Source of the DNA: Actinomycetospora chibensis
Lineage (GTDB): Bacteria; Actinomycetota; Actinomycetes; Mycobacteriales; Pseudonocardiaceae
Reading direction: 5' to 3'
Length of the DNA stretch: 37,780 nucleotides
Assembly (NCBI RefSeq): GCF_028737215.1
Contig: NZ_JAQZAM010000034.1
Span: forward strand, 1 to 37,780
Position 1 is the stretch's first letter, and the number at the start of each line of letters is the position of its first letter. This document shows positions 19,909 to 26,800 of this stretch, piece after piece. The position numbers and the translations under genes were made by a program. The notes below the pieces were generated by a model. It did not search any database, was not told the DNA's origin, and saw only the letters and a list, made by a program, of their open reading frames with translations.

Positions 19909-20687
19909 GGCTGGTCTGGCCCCTCGAGGGCACGAGCCCGTTGGCCGCACCCGGGAGGGAGCTGGACCGCGACGCCCTCGCCGAGCTCTACGCCCACCCC
20001 GAGGGCGTACTGCGCGTCAACTTCGTCGCCAGCGCGGACGGGGCCGTCGCCGTCGAGGGCGTCTCCTCCGGGCTCGAGGCCCCCGGGGACCGGACGGTCT
20101 TCGGTCTGCTGCGCGAGCTCGCCGACGTGATCCTGGTCGGCGCGGGCAGCGTGCGCGCCGAGGGCTACCGCGGCGCGCGCACCTCTCCCGAGCGCGAGGC
20201 CCGGCGGCGGGCGCGCGGCCAGGCGCCGGTGCCGCCGATCGCCGTCGTCAGCACCCGCGGGGACCTCGACCCGGCGTCACCCCTGTTCACCGACACCGCC
20301 GTCGCCCCCCTCGTGCTCCTCACCGGCTCCGCGCCGGACACCGCGCCCGACACCACGCGCAGCGCCCTCGCCGGTGCGGGGGCCGAGGTGGTCGACGTCG
20401 GCGGTGATCCCGGCTCCACCCCCGACGCGGTGGTCGCCGCCCTCGTCGACCGGGGTCTGTCCCGCGTGCTGTGCGAGGGCGGGCCGGGGCTGTTCGGTGC
20501 GCTGCTGGACGCCGGCCGCGTCGACGAGCTGTGCCTGAGCCTCGCGCCGCAGCTCGAGGGCGGGGCCGCGGGACGCATCGTCGCCGGCGCCGGAGCGGGT
20601 GGTCCCCGGCCGCTGCACCTCGCGTCGGTCGTCGCCCACGACGACGGGCTTCTCCTGCGCTATCAGCTCCGCGGTCGCCCTCACTAG
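19905..20687 (+). CDS. RibD C-terminal domain reductase (pyrimidine reductase family)
   Basis: A 260-residue stand-alone RibD-C/DHFR-fold reductase. Family marks are NFVASADGAVA near residue 37, RELADVILVGAGSVRAEGY for the nucleotide-binding region, and LSRVLCEGGPGLFGALLDAG near the C terminus. Members reduce the ribosyl group of a pyrimidine intermediate in riboflavin synthesis or act on related compounds with NADPH. No deaminase domain is attached and no other riboflavin gene is near, so an assignment to riboflavin synthesis is not secure. The GTG at 19905 follows GAGGAAGA and lies 10 bases after the restored DUF3072 stop, so the two are probably co-transcribed. Confidence 0.88.
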   Translation: MRLVWPLEGTSPLAAPGRELDRDALAELYAHPEGVLRVNFVASADGAVAVEGVSSGLEAPGDRTVFGLLRELADVILVGAGSVRAEGYRGARTSPEREARRRARGQAPVPPIAVVSTRGDLDPASPLFTDTAVAPLVLLTGSAPDTAPDTTRSALAGAGAEVVDVGGDPGSTPDAVVAALVDRGLSRVLCEGGPGLFGALLDAGRVDELCLSLAPQLEGGAAGRIVAGAGAGGPRPLHLASVVAHDDGLLLRYQLRGRPH

Positions 20688-20798
20688 GAGACGCCGGTCA
20701 CCTTTGTGGTTCTTTCGGGTGACGATCCATGACGACCCGGCCGCTGGCGGGTCCCACGGGTATCGGATCGGCAGACGATCGGGTCGTCCGGTCCGTAG

Positions 20799-20834
20799 AG
20801 ATCCCTTCAGAGATCCCTCCAGGGATCCTTCCCA
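20799..20834 (+). repeat. Three 12-base imperfect repeats upstream of the Asp23 operon
   Basis: AGATCCCTTCAG (20799-20810), AGATCCCTCCAG (20811-20822) and GGATCCTTCCCA (20823-20834) follow one another without gaps. Within them GATCCCT (20812-20818) and AGGGATC (20821-20827) form a 7-base inverted repeat with a 2-base centre. The array ends 27 bases before the ATG at 20862, so it would lie in the leader or promoter of the operon and is a candidate regulator or RNA-structure site. Confidence 0.7.
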
Positions 20835-20861
20835 GCGACGCGCACCAGGGAGCGCCCCACC

Positions 20862-21374
20862 ATGACGCAGAGCCCCAGCACCGCCACCGGCTCCGAGGCC
20901 GCAGCCGTGTCGAGCGGTCGGACCGGGACCGGCAGCACCCCGGCCCGTCTCGCCGACGACACGGGGCAGGGCAAGACGACCATCGCCTCCGGCGTGGTCC
21001 AGAAGATCTCCGGCATCGCCGCGCGCGACGTCTCCGGCGTCTACTCGATGGGCGGCGGTGTCTCCCGCGCCTTCGGCGCGATCCGCGAGCGCATCCCCGG
21101 CGGCAGCGGCACCTCGCAGGCCGCCGGCGTGCAGGTCGAGGTCGGCGAGAAGCAGGCCGCGATCGACCTCGACATCGTCGTGGAGTACGGCGCCGGCATC
21201 GTCGAGCTGGCCCGCGCGGTGCGCCGCAACGTCATCGCCGCCGTCGAGCAGATGACGGGTCTCGAGGTCATCGAGGTCAACATCGCCGTCAACGACATCC
21301 ACATGCCGGGCGACGACAGCGACGACGACTCGGGGCAGCAGGCGGCGCAGCAGCCCAGCACCCGCGTCGAGTGA
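20862..21374 (+). CDS. Asp23/Gls24 family envelope stress response protein
   Basis: A 170-residue soluble protein that starts with a disordered Ser/Thr-rich stretch and then holds a full Asp23/Gls24 domain (about 35-150): TTIASGVVQKISGIAARDVSGVY, then VEVGEKQAAIDLDIVVEYGA, and VRRNVIAAVEQMTGLEVIEVNI. The C terminus is Asp/Gln rich. In Firmicutes these proteins coat the inner membrane through a membrane anchor (AmaP) and guard the envelope under alkaline or cell-wall stress; the same role is likely here, since anchor-type proteins are encoded downstream. The ATG at 20862 follows AGGGAG. Its stop overlaps the next gene by 4 bases, and the following genes are almost gap-free, so it leads an operon of seven. 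Confidence 0.93.
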   Translation: MTQSPSTATGSEAAAVSSGRTGTGSTPARLADDTGQGKTTIASGVVQKISGIAARDVSGVYSMGGGVSRAFGAIRERIPGGSGTSQAAGVQVEVGEKQAAIDLDIVVEYGAGIVELARAVRRNVIAAVEQMTGLEVIEVNIAVNDIHMPGDDSDDDSGQQAAQQPSTRVE

Positions 21375-21730
21375 GCACTCCCGACTCCCGGCGGTCCGCC
21401 CACCCGAGCGGTACCGCCGTCGCCCCGGGGACTCCCGAGGCACCCGGTCTCGGGCCGCTGCCCGAACGGATCGCCGAGGAGCTGCTCGCCCACCCGGGCG
21501 TCGCCGCCCTCTCGGGCGGTCCCTACGGGACGGTGGCGAGCTACCTGCCCGGACGTCGCCTGCCCGGCATCGTGCTGGGCGAGGGCGACGAGCCCGACCG
21601 GATCGCCGTGGTCCTGCACTACGGCGCCCCCGTCGAGAAGACGGCGGCGGAGCTGCGGCGCATCGTCGCCCGGGCCCACGGGTCCCGGCGGGTCGACGTG
21701 ATCGTCACCGACATGGAGCTGCCGGAATGA
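21371..21730 (+). CDS. Short Asp23-like protein
   Basis: A 119-residue protein starting at GTG 21371, which overlaps the previous stop (GTGA). After a disordered lead, the segment LLAHPGVAALSGGPYGTVASY and RRIVARAHGSRRVDVIVTDM has the alternation and spacing of a trimmed Asp23 domain: helix-strand with a repeated V-D-V-I-V ending. I call it Asp23-like from pattern and context only. It has no membrane segment. It overlaps the J-domain-like gene by 4 bases. A partner of the full-length Asp23 proteins in a mixed assembly is a plausible role. Confidence 0.75.
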   Translation: MSTPDSRRSAHPSGTAVAPGTPEAPGLGPLPERIAEELLAHPGVAALSGGPYGTVASYLPGRRLPGIVLGEGDEPDRIAVVLHYGAPVEKTAAELRRIVARAHGSRRVDVIVTDMELPE

Positions 21731-21999
21731 ACGTCCCGTCGTCCGTCGACGTCCGGGCGGAGCTGCGCGCCTTCGTGCGCACGCACCACCCCGACGTCGG
21801 CGGTGACCCGGCCGCCTTCCGCGAGGGCCTCGCCCTGTTCCGGACGAGGCTGCGGCAGGCGCCGGGTGGGGACGACGATCCCCGCTTCGACGCGCCGATC
21901 GTCGCCGTGTCCGACCGCCGGCTCGCCCGCCTCGGGCGGATGGGCCGTCGCCTCGCACGCCGGTACGACCCCCGCCGCGGGTCCGCCCGCGTGCTCTAG
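21727..21999 (+). CDS. Small J-domain-like protein with an HPD motif
   Basis: A 90-residue basic protein starting with ATG at 21727, overlapping the previous gene by 4 bases. It contains THHPDVGGDPAAFREGLALF, the HPD loop and following helix of J-domain co-chaperones (HPDxGG is characteristic), but only about 25 residues precede it, roughly the length of helices I and II, and nothing resembling the zinc or C-terminal domains of DnaJ follows. HPD stimulates ATP hydrolysis by Hsp70 partners, so this is either a minimal J protein of an Hsp70 or a relic of one. It has no membrane segment. Its location inside the Asp23 operon suggests a chaperone link to envelope stress. Confidence 0.7.
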   Translation: MNVPSSVDVRAELRAFVRTHHPDVGGDPAAFREGLALFRTRLRQAPGGDDDPRFDAPIVAVSDRRLARLGRMGRRLARRYDPRRGSARVL

Positions 22000-22008
22000 A
22001 TCCTTTCC

Positions 22009-22029
22009 CGCCCCGCGCAGCGCGGGGCG
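22009..22029 (+). other. Perfect 10-base inverted repeat in the only gap of the Asp23 operon
   Basis: CGCCCCGCGC at 22009-22018 and GCGCGGGGCG at 22020-22029 are exact reverse complements around one base; as RNA it would form a stem of about 8 pairs with a 5-base loop. It lies between the J-like gene stop and the ribosome binding site of the next gene. It could be an attenuator or an RNA-processing site that lowers expression of the downstream genes. No T-run follows. Confidence 0.55.
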
Positions 22030-22053
22030 GCGCACATCGTGGAGGTAGTGGTC

Positions 22054-22233
22054 ATGAGCGCCACCCGTGCCGGCATGTTCGTCGGCCTCATCCTGGGCGT
22101 GGCGGCCGCCGCCGGCGGCCTGCAGGGCTTCTTCATCGCCCTCGTGCTGGGGATCCTGGGCTTCGTCGTGGGCCGCGTGCTCGACGGCGAGCTCGACGTC
22201 AACCAGTTCGTCGGGCGCGGCCGCGACCGATGA
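22054..22233 (+). CDS. Small two-helix membrane protein (DUF2273-like)
   Basis: A 59-residue protein from the ATG at 22054, with GGAGG at 22041-22045; a GTG at 22039 in frame lies before the ribosome binding site and is rejected. It holds two hydrophobic segments, GMFVGLILGVAAAAGGLQGF and FIALVLGILGFVVGRVL, and an acidic then basic tail. Its size and place fit the small DUF2273-type membrane proteins that accompany Asp23 genes. It overlaps the following Asp23 gene by 4 bases. I infer a role as a membrane element of the Asp23 assembly. Confidence 0.85.
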   Translation: MSATRAGMFVGLILGVAAAAGGLQGFFIALVLGILGFVVGRVLDGELDVNQFVGRGRDR

Positions 22234-22754
22234 GCACCCCGACCGAGGGTTCGAGCGCCACGCCGGACCAGGCGACGGGTGACGCCCCGACCACGCCCGT
22301 GGCGCGCTCCGGCACGGTGCCCCTCACCGAGACGACGCGGGGCACAGACCCGGCGCCCGGCACCGCTGTGGCCCTGGCCGGCAGCGAGGAGGCCGCGGAG
22401 CGCGGGCGCCTGGACGTCGCGCTCTCCGTCGTCCGCAAGATCGCGGAGTACGCCGCGGACCACACCGCCGGCACCGTGCGCACCCAGCGCAGGCTGGCCG
22501 GACTGGACCTCGGCGAGTCCGGCACCAGCGCCAAGGTGTCCGGGTACGGCGAGCAGGTCGACCTGCGCCTGGAGGTGCCGCTGGCCTACCCGGCCCGCAT
22601 CACCGACAGCGCCGCCGCGGTGCGCGACCACGTCCGCGAGCGCGTGCAGGCCCTCACGCCCTACCGCGTCCGCTCGCTCGACATCGGCGTCTCCGCCCTC
22701 ACCGACCCCGCCGCCCGGGCGATCCCCCGGACCCCGACCTCCCGGACGGAGTGA
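22230..22754 (+). CDS. Second Asp23/Gls24 family protein
   Basis: A 174-residue protein with ATG at 22230 overlapping the previous stop (ATGA). The first 60 residues are disordered and Thr/Pro rich; the Asp23-type domain lies in about 65-165, with RLDVALSVVRKIAEYAADHT, VSGYGEQVDLRLEVPLAYPA and VRERVQALTPYRVRSLDIGV. It is more diverged than the first Asp23 protein of the operon and has no membrane segment. Its repeated presence argues that the complex is made of several unequal Asp23 subunits. It is followed by the next gene after 3 bases. Confidence 0.87.
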   Translation: MSTPTEGSSATPDQATGDAPTTPVARSGTVPLTETTRGTDPAPGTAVALAGSEEAAERGRLDVALSVVRKIAEYAADHTAGTVRTQRRLAGLDLGESGTSAKVSGYGEQVDLRLEVPLAYPARITDSAAAVRDHVRERVQALTPYRVRSLDIGVSALTDPAARAIPRTPTSRTE

Positions 22755-22757
22755 GAA

Positions 22758-23291
22758 GTGCGCCTGCTCCTGCGCGTGCTCGCGCCGCTGCTCGGCCTCC
22801 TGCTGGCCGTCGTCGGCCTGGCGGTGGTGGTCGAGACGGTGACGCTCTGGGTCTCGCCGACCTCCAGCCCCCTGATCGTGCCGTGGCCGACGTGGCTGGC
22901 CGCCGCCGAGGGCCTGACATGGCAGTCGGGCAGTGTCCGCGCCGCCGCGGTCGTCGTCGGCATCGTCGGGCTGTTCGTGCTGATCCTCGGGCTCGTCGCC
23001 CGCCGCCACGACGTCTTCCTCGCCGACCCGGTCCCCGAGGTCACGGTGACGACGTCGCCGCGCTCGATCGCCCGGGCCGTCGGCCACGAGGTGCGGGCGC
23101 ACGACGAGGTCGTGTCGGCGTCGGTCGTGGCGTCGGCCAAGAAGGTCACCGTCAAGGCCGCCACCCTCGACCCCGCCGAGGAGGTGCGCGCCACCCTGCG
23201 CGACCTCGTCGAGACGACGCTGGCCCGCCTGCCGCTCGCCCGGCGCCCGCGCGTCGCGGTGTCGGTCACCACCACCAAGGGGGTCAAGTGA
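22758..23291 (+). CDS. Membrane protein with C-terminal Asp23-like domain (DUF6286-like)
   Basis: A 177-residue protein from GTG at 22758. It has two transmembrane segments, about 5-27 (LRVLAPLLGLLLAVVGLAVV) and 58-80 (AAAVVVGIVGLFVLILGLVA), and a cytoplasmic C-terminal domain of about 90 residues with the Asp23-like rhythm: RSIARAVGHEVRAHDEVVSA, then a charged strand and VETTLARLPLARRPRVAVSV. It matches the description of DUF6286 proteins that sit with Asp23 genes in actinobacteria; the number itself is recalled, not computed. It likely anchors the soluble Asp23 proteins to the membrane. It overlaps the next gene by 4 bases. Confidence 0.82.
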   Translation: MRLLLRVLAPLLGLLLAVVGLAVVVETVTLWVSPTSSPLIVPWPTWLAAAEGLTWQSGSVRAAAVVVGIVGLFVLILGLVARRHDVFLADPVPEVTVTTSPRSIARAVGHEVRAHDEVVSASVVASAKKVTVKAATLDPAEEVRATLRDLVETTLARLPLARRPRVAVSVTTTKGVK

Positions 23292-23893
23292 GCCGCCGCT
23301 CGCGTGCCGCCGTCGCCCGCTCCGCCGGCGGCGACCGCACCCTGACCACGGTCCTCGGCCTCGTCCTCGTCGCCGCGTCGGTGCTCGCCCTGCTGGTCGG
23401 GTTCGGGGTGTTCGGGAGCTTCCGCGCCCAGCGCCCGGTGATCGACCCGCTGATCGTCGAGTGGGCGTCCGCGCACGCCACCGCCGCCCGGTGGATCGCC
23501 ATCGGCATCGGCGTCGTGCTGTTCCTGATCGGCCTGTGGTGGACGCTGCGCTCGCTGCGTCCCGAGCCGCGCCCGGACGTCTCGCTCTCCGAGCTGCCGG
23601 GTGAGCGCCTCACCGTCGAGCACGCCGCGATCTGCGACGCCGTGCGTCACGACGCCGAGCTCATCGACGGCGTGAGCCGCGCCCGCGCCCGCCTCGTCGG
23701 CACCCCGCAGAAGCCGGCGCTGCGCCTGTCCCTCACGCTCGTCGAGGGCACCGACGTCCGCGACGTGTGGGCCGACCTCGACGGCCGGGTCCTCGCCCGG
23801 GCCCGCGAGGCCTTCGCGGTGTCCGCCCTGCCCACGGCCGTGCGTCTCGAGCTCGACGCCACCTCGGCGCCGACGCCGGCCCGGGTGCAGTAG
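23288..23893 (+). CDS. AmaP-like Asp23 membrane-anchor protein
   Basis: A 201-residue protein beginning at GTG 23288 (overlap GTGA with the previous stop). Two transmembrane helices flank a short loop (about 20-45 and 66-88: WIAIGIGVVLFLIGLWWTLR), followed by a cytoplasmic domain starting at GERLTVEHAAICDAVRHDAE. This is the architecture of the alkaline-shock membrane anchor AmaP: two helices, then a domain that binds Asp23. It closes the seven-gene operon and is convergent with the DNA ligase. The family call comes from architecture and neighbours. Confidence 0.82.
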   Translation: MSRRSRAAVARSAGGDRTLTTVLGLVLVAASVLALLVGFGVFGSFRAQRPVIDPLIVEWASAHATAARWIAIGIGVVLFLIGLWWTLRSLRPEPRPDVSLSELPGERLTVEHAAICDAVRHDAELIDGVSRARARLVGTPQKPALRLSLTLVEGTDVRDVWADLDGRVLARAREAFAVSALPTAVRLELDATSAPTPARVQ

Positions 23894-23908
23894 CGGCTCT
23901 CACGAGCG

Positions 23909-23974
23909 GCCACCGCCGGTGGCGACGGACGACGCGACGGAGGAGCGCTGAGAGTCGACCCGCTTCGGCGGATC
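23909..23974. terminator. Bidirectional terminator region between the Asp23 operon and ligase gene
   Basis: Two hairpins lie between the convergent stops at 23893 and 23973. GCCACCG (23909-23915) pairs with CGGTGGC (23917-23923), and CCGC-TTCG-GCGG (23960-23971) is a short stem with a very stable UUCG loop that can extend by two further pairs. Neither has a T-run. The second is ideally placed for the end of the plus-strand transcript and abuts the ligase stop. Confidence 0.5.
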
Positions 23975-25043
23975 AACGAGCGGTGAGCACCTCGGCGAGG
24001 TCGAACCGCACCGGGCGCTCGAGCTGCTCGAACGTGCACGACGCCGGGTCGCGGTCGGGGCGCCAGCGCTTGAACTGCGCGGTGTGCCGGAAGCGGACGC
24101 CCTCCATGTGGTCGTACTTGACCTCCACCACGCGCTCGGGGCGCAGCGGCACGAACGACAGGTCCTTCTGCGCGTTCCACCGGCTGTGCTCGGCCTCGCG
24201 CGGGGTGCGCGTGCCCTCCTCCTGCGCGGCCCACGCCCAGGGGTGGCCCTCGAAGGAGGTCACGAGCGGCTGGAGCTCGGCGAAGAGCTCGCGGCGCTTC
24301 GCCATGGGGAACGCCCCGATGACGCCGATGCTCTGCAGCGACCCGTCCTCGGTGTGCAGCCCGAGCAGCAGCGAGCCGACGGCGTCGGGCCCCGACTTGT
24401 GCACCCGGTAGCCCGCGACGACGCAGTCGGCGGTGCGCTCGTGCTTGATCTTGCTCATGACCCGCTTGTCGGGCTGGTAGGTCAGGTCGGCCTTCTTCGC
24501 GATCAGACCGTCCAGGCCCGCGCCCTCGAAGCGTTCGAACCAGTCGCGGGCGGTGTCGACGTCCTCGGTCATCGGCGTGAGGTGCACGTCGGGACGCTCG
24601 AGCCCGCCGACGACCTCGGCCAGGCGCTCGCGGCGCTCGGTGAAGGGCCGCCCGGTGAGGTCGTGGTCGCCGAGGGCGAGCAGGTCGAACGCGACGAAGT
24701 GCGCCGGGGTCTCGACGGCGAGCCTGCGCACCCGCGAGGCGGCGGGGTGCACCCGCTGCAGCAGCGCCTCGAAGTCGAGCCCGGTCCCCTCGGCGTCGAC
24801 CACGACGATCTCGCCGTCGATGACGCAGCGCGGCGGCAGCGCCGCGGTGAACGCCTCGACGAGCTCCGGGAAGTAGCGCGTCATCGGCTTCTCGTTGCGG
24901 CTGCCGATCTCGACCTCGTCGCCGTCGCGGAAGATCACCGAGCGGAAGCCGTCCCACTTGGGCTCGTACCGCTGCCCGGCGGGGATCTCCGCCACGGCCT
25001 TGGCCAGCATCGGGGACACGGGCGGCATGACGGGCAGGTCCAC
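23973..25043 (-). CDS. ligC: ATP-dependent DNA ligase, stand-alone LigC type
   Basis: A 356-residue ligase. The nucleotidyl-transfer motif I is EPKWDGF with AMP-accepting Lys29; motif Ia is SRNEKPMTRYFPEL, motif III VIDGEIVVVDAE, motif IV DGLIAKKADLTYQPDKR and motif V KIKHERTADCVVAGYR; an OB-fold domain completes the C terminus. It seals nicked DNA with ATP. The length and N-terminal MDLPVMPPVSPML-like lead match the mycobacterial LigC group, not the multi-domain LigD, and no Ku or polymerase domain is near. GTG at 25043 is chosen from that conserved lead; a longer GTG/ATG at 25085 is less likely. The role is probably backup repair or gap ligation. Confidence 0.9.
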   Translation of the reverse strand: MDLPVMPPVSPMLAKAVAEIPAGQRYEPKWDGFRSVIFRDGDEVEIGSRNEKPMTRYFPELVEAFTAALPPRCVIDGEIVVVDAEGTGLDFEALLQRVHPAASRVRRLAVETPAHFVAFDLLALGDHDLTGRPFTERRERLAEVVGGLERPDVHLTPMTEDVDTARDWFERFEGAGLDGLIAKKADLTYQPDKRVMSKIKHERTADCVVAGYRVHKSGPDAVGSLLLGLHTEDGSLQSIGVIGAFPMAKRRELFAELQPLVTSFEGHPWAWAAQEEGTRTPREAEHSRWNAQKDLSFVPLRPERVVEVKYDHMEGVRFRHTAQFKRWRPDRDPASCTFEQLERPVRFDLAEVLTAR

Positions 25044-25090
25044 GAGGGCATCATGCCGCGCAGGCCGCCCCCTCACACCGGGCACCGCCC

Positions 25091-25109
25091 CCGGGAGTCA
25101 GACTCCCGG
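25091..25109. promoter_or_regulatory. 19-base near-perfect palindrome in the ligase/lipoprotein divergent region
   Basis: CCGGGAGTC and GACTCCCGG are exact reverse complements around a single A at 25100. The site lies 48 bases upstream of the ligase GTG and 37 bases upstream of the hydrolase GTG, where a dimeric regulator could control both. A second short dyad, CGATC...GATCG, follows at about 25114-25132. Confidence 0.45.
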
Positions 25110-25145
25110 AGTCCGATCCGGAGATCAGATCGCGAGGAGCGCTGC

Positions 25146-26747
25146 GTGCCCCGTCCGACGACCCGGGCTGCCGTCGGCCTCGTGCCCAAGGTCGTCCTCC
25201 TGCTGGTCGCCGCCCTGATGCTCGGGGCGTGCGCGGTGGGGCCGTCGCAGCGCCCGCCCGTCGCCACCCGGGTGGACGACCCGATGATCCCGGTGCCCGC
25301 TCCGGAGACCGCGCTGCCCGGACCGCCGCCGTCCCTGCTGCCCCCGCTGCTGCCCGCGCCCGCGGCGCCCGCCGGGTTCACCGACTGCACCTCCGAGATC
25401 CGGACCTCGATGGGCGCCGCCGCCCTCGGCGGGCGGGACCTGCGCTTCGGGTGCCAGAGCGTGCCGGTCGGCGGCCGCGGCGGGGGCTCGTCGCGTGCCG
25501 AGGTCGGGGTGCTGCAGGTGACGGTCGGCCCCGTGCCCCCGGGCGGGCCCGTCGCGGTCGCGGTGGTCGGCGACGCCGGCGGACCGACCGGCTCCGAGCG
25601 GGCCGTGCGGCTCGCCGCGAGCGCGCCCGCCCCGATGCTCGCGGGGACCGCGCTCTACGGGGTGGACCTGCGCGGCACCGGCAACTCCGAGCCGGTCGAC
25701 TGCATCACGCCCAGCACGCGCGAGGCCCTGGTCGACTCCGACCCGCTCGCCGCCGACCCGGTGGCCCTCGCCCCGCTGCGCGAGACCGCGACCACCGCGG
25801 CGCGCACCTGCACCCAGGTGCTCGAGAACGCCCTCACCGACTACCGCACGGGCGTCGACGCCGAGGACCTCGAGGAGGTCCGGATCACGCTCGGGGTCGA
25901 CCGGCTCCACGTCGTCGCGGTCGGCGACGGCGCGGGCGTCCTCGCCGCCTGGGCGCGCCGCTACCCGGCGTCGGTGGGCCGCACGGTGCTCGACGGCGTC
26001 GCCGACCCCACCACGACGTTCTCCCAGCGCGCCCGCGAGCGCGCCGCCGCCGCCCGCGAGGCGCTCACCGCGTTCTCGTCCGACTGCACCGCGCGCCCGG
26101 ACTGCCCGCTCGGACCGGACCCGGCGGGCGTCGTCGCCGGCATCCTCATGAACGTGCGGGCAGCGCCCCTGACCGGCGCGGACGGCCGCCGCGTCACCGA
26201 CGGGACGGTCACCCGAGCGCTGGTCACGGGCCTCGCGGAGCCGTCGCGGTGGCCCGGGCTCGCGACCGCGATCGCGTCGGCGGGCCAGGGCGACCCGGCG
26301 GGGGTCCTCGGCCTGCTCGCGCCGCTCGAGGTCGACGGCGGGGGCTTCGACGCCGGCGTGCTCATGACCTGCAACGACACCGTGGAGCGCCCGACGCCCG
26401 ACCAGGTCGCGACGGACGCCGAACGGGCCCGCGCCGCCGACCCGCTCTTCGGGGCGTACTTCGCCCACGACGCCCTGCTGTGCGGGTCGTGGCCGGTGCC
26501 CACCGAGGCGCCCGAGGTGGGCCCCGCGGCCGGCCCGCCGTCGCTCGTCGTCGGCACCCGCGGCGACCCGGTGACCCCGCTCGCGGGCTCGGAGCGGGTC
26601 ACGACGCAGCTGGGCTCGGCCACGCTCGTCACCTGGCTCGGCGCCGGGCACGGCGCCTACCCGGCGACGCCCTGCATCCGGGACGCGGTCGGCGGCTACC
26701 TGCGCGACGGTGTCCTGCCCCAGGCGGGGACGGTCTGTCCCCCCTGA
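25146..26747 (+). CDS. TAP-like alpha/beta hydrolase lipoprotein lacking the serine nucleophile
   Basis: A 533-residue lipoprotein. The N terminus has a basic region, hydrophobic core and lipobox LMLGAC with Cys29, so it should be lipidated on the outer face of the membrane. It resembles the mycobacterial and streptomycete secreted tripeptidyl-aminopeptidase-like hydrolases: LYGVDLRGTGNSEPVDC, a helix ending in YPASVGRTVLDGVADP, and the C-terminal TAP-like part VVGTRGDPVTPLAGSERV with GAGHGAYPATPC (acid and His of the triad). The nucleophile elbow, normally GxSYGG, reads AVGDGAGVLAA with Asp261 and no Ser. The protein may be a non-catalytic binder or use another nucleophile. The GTG at 25146 follows AGGAG at 25135-25139. 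Confidence 0.87.
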   Translation: MPRPTTRAAVGLVPKVVLLLVAALMLGACAVGPSQRPPVATRVDDPMIPVPAPETALPGPPPSLLPPLLPAPAAPAGFTDCTSEIRTSMGAAALGGRDLRFGCQSVPVGGRGGGSSRAEVGVLQVTVGPVPPGGPVAVAVVGDAGGPTGSERAVRLAASAPAPMLAGTALYGVDLRGTGNSEPVDCITPSTREALVDSDPLAADPVALAPLRETATTAARTCTQVLENALTDYRTGVDAEDLEEVRITLGVDRLHVVAVGDGAGVLAAWARRYPASVGRTVLDGVADPTTTFSQRARERAAAAREALTAFSSDCTARPDCPLGPDPAGVVAGILMNVRAAPLTGADGRRVTDGTVTRALVTGLAEPSRWPGLATAIASAGQGDPAGVLGLLAPLEVDGGGFDAGVLMTCNDTVERPTPDQVATDAERARAADPLFGAYFAHDALLCGSWPVPTEAPEVGPAAGPPSLVVGTRGDPVTPLAGSERVTTQLGSATLVTWLGAGHGAYPATPCIRDAVGGYLRDGVLPQAGTVCPP

Positions 26748-26787
26748 GAGGTTGGTGACCTTCCGGGCCGTGCACGGCCCACGTGCG

Positions 26788-26800
26788 TAACCTGCGGGTC
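26788..26800 (+). promoter_or_regulatory. Leaderless-type -10 element of the SDR gene
   Basis: TAACCT at 26788-26793 is followed by seven bases and then GTG at 26801, so transcription would begin at the start codon. This spacing is the common leaderless arrangement in actinobacteria and argues for GTG 26801 over GTG 26783. Confidence 0.45.

Noticed and set aside
24084..25145. Upstream part of the frame that holds the lipoprotein hydrolase
   Set aside because: It is antisense to the ligase; the lipoprotein signal peptide and ribosome binding site fix the start at 25146.
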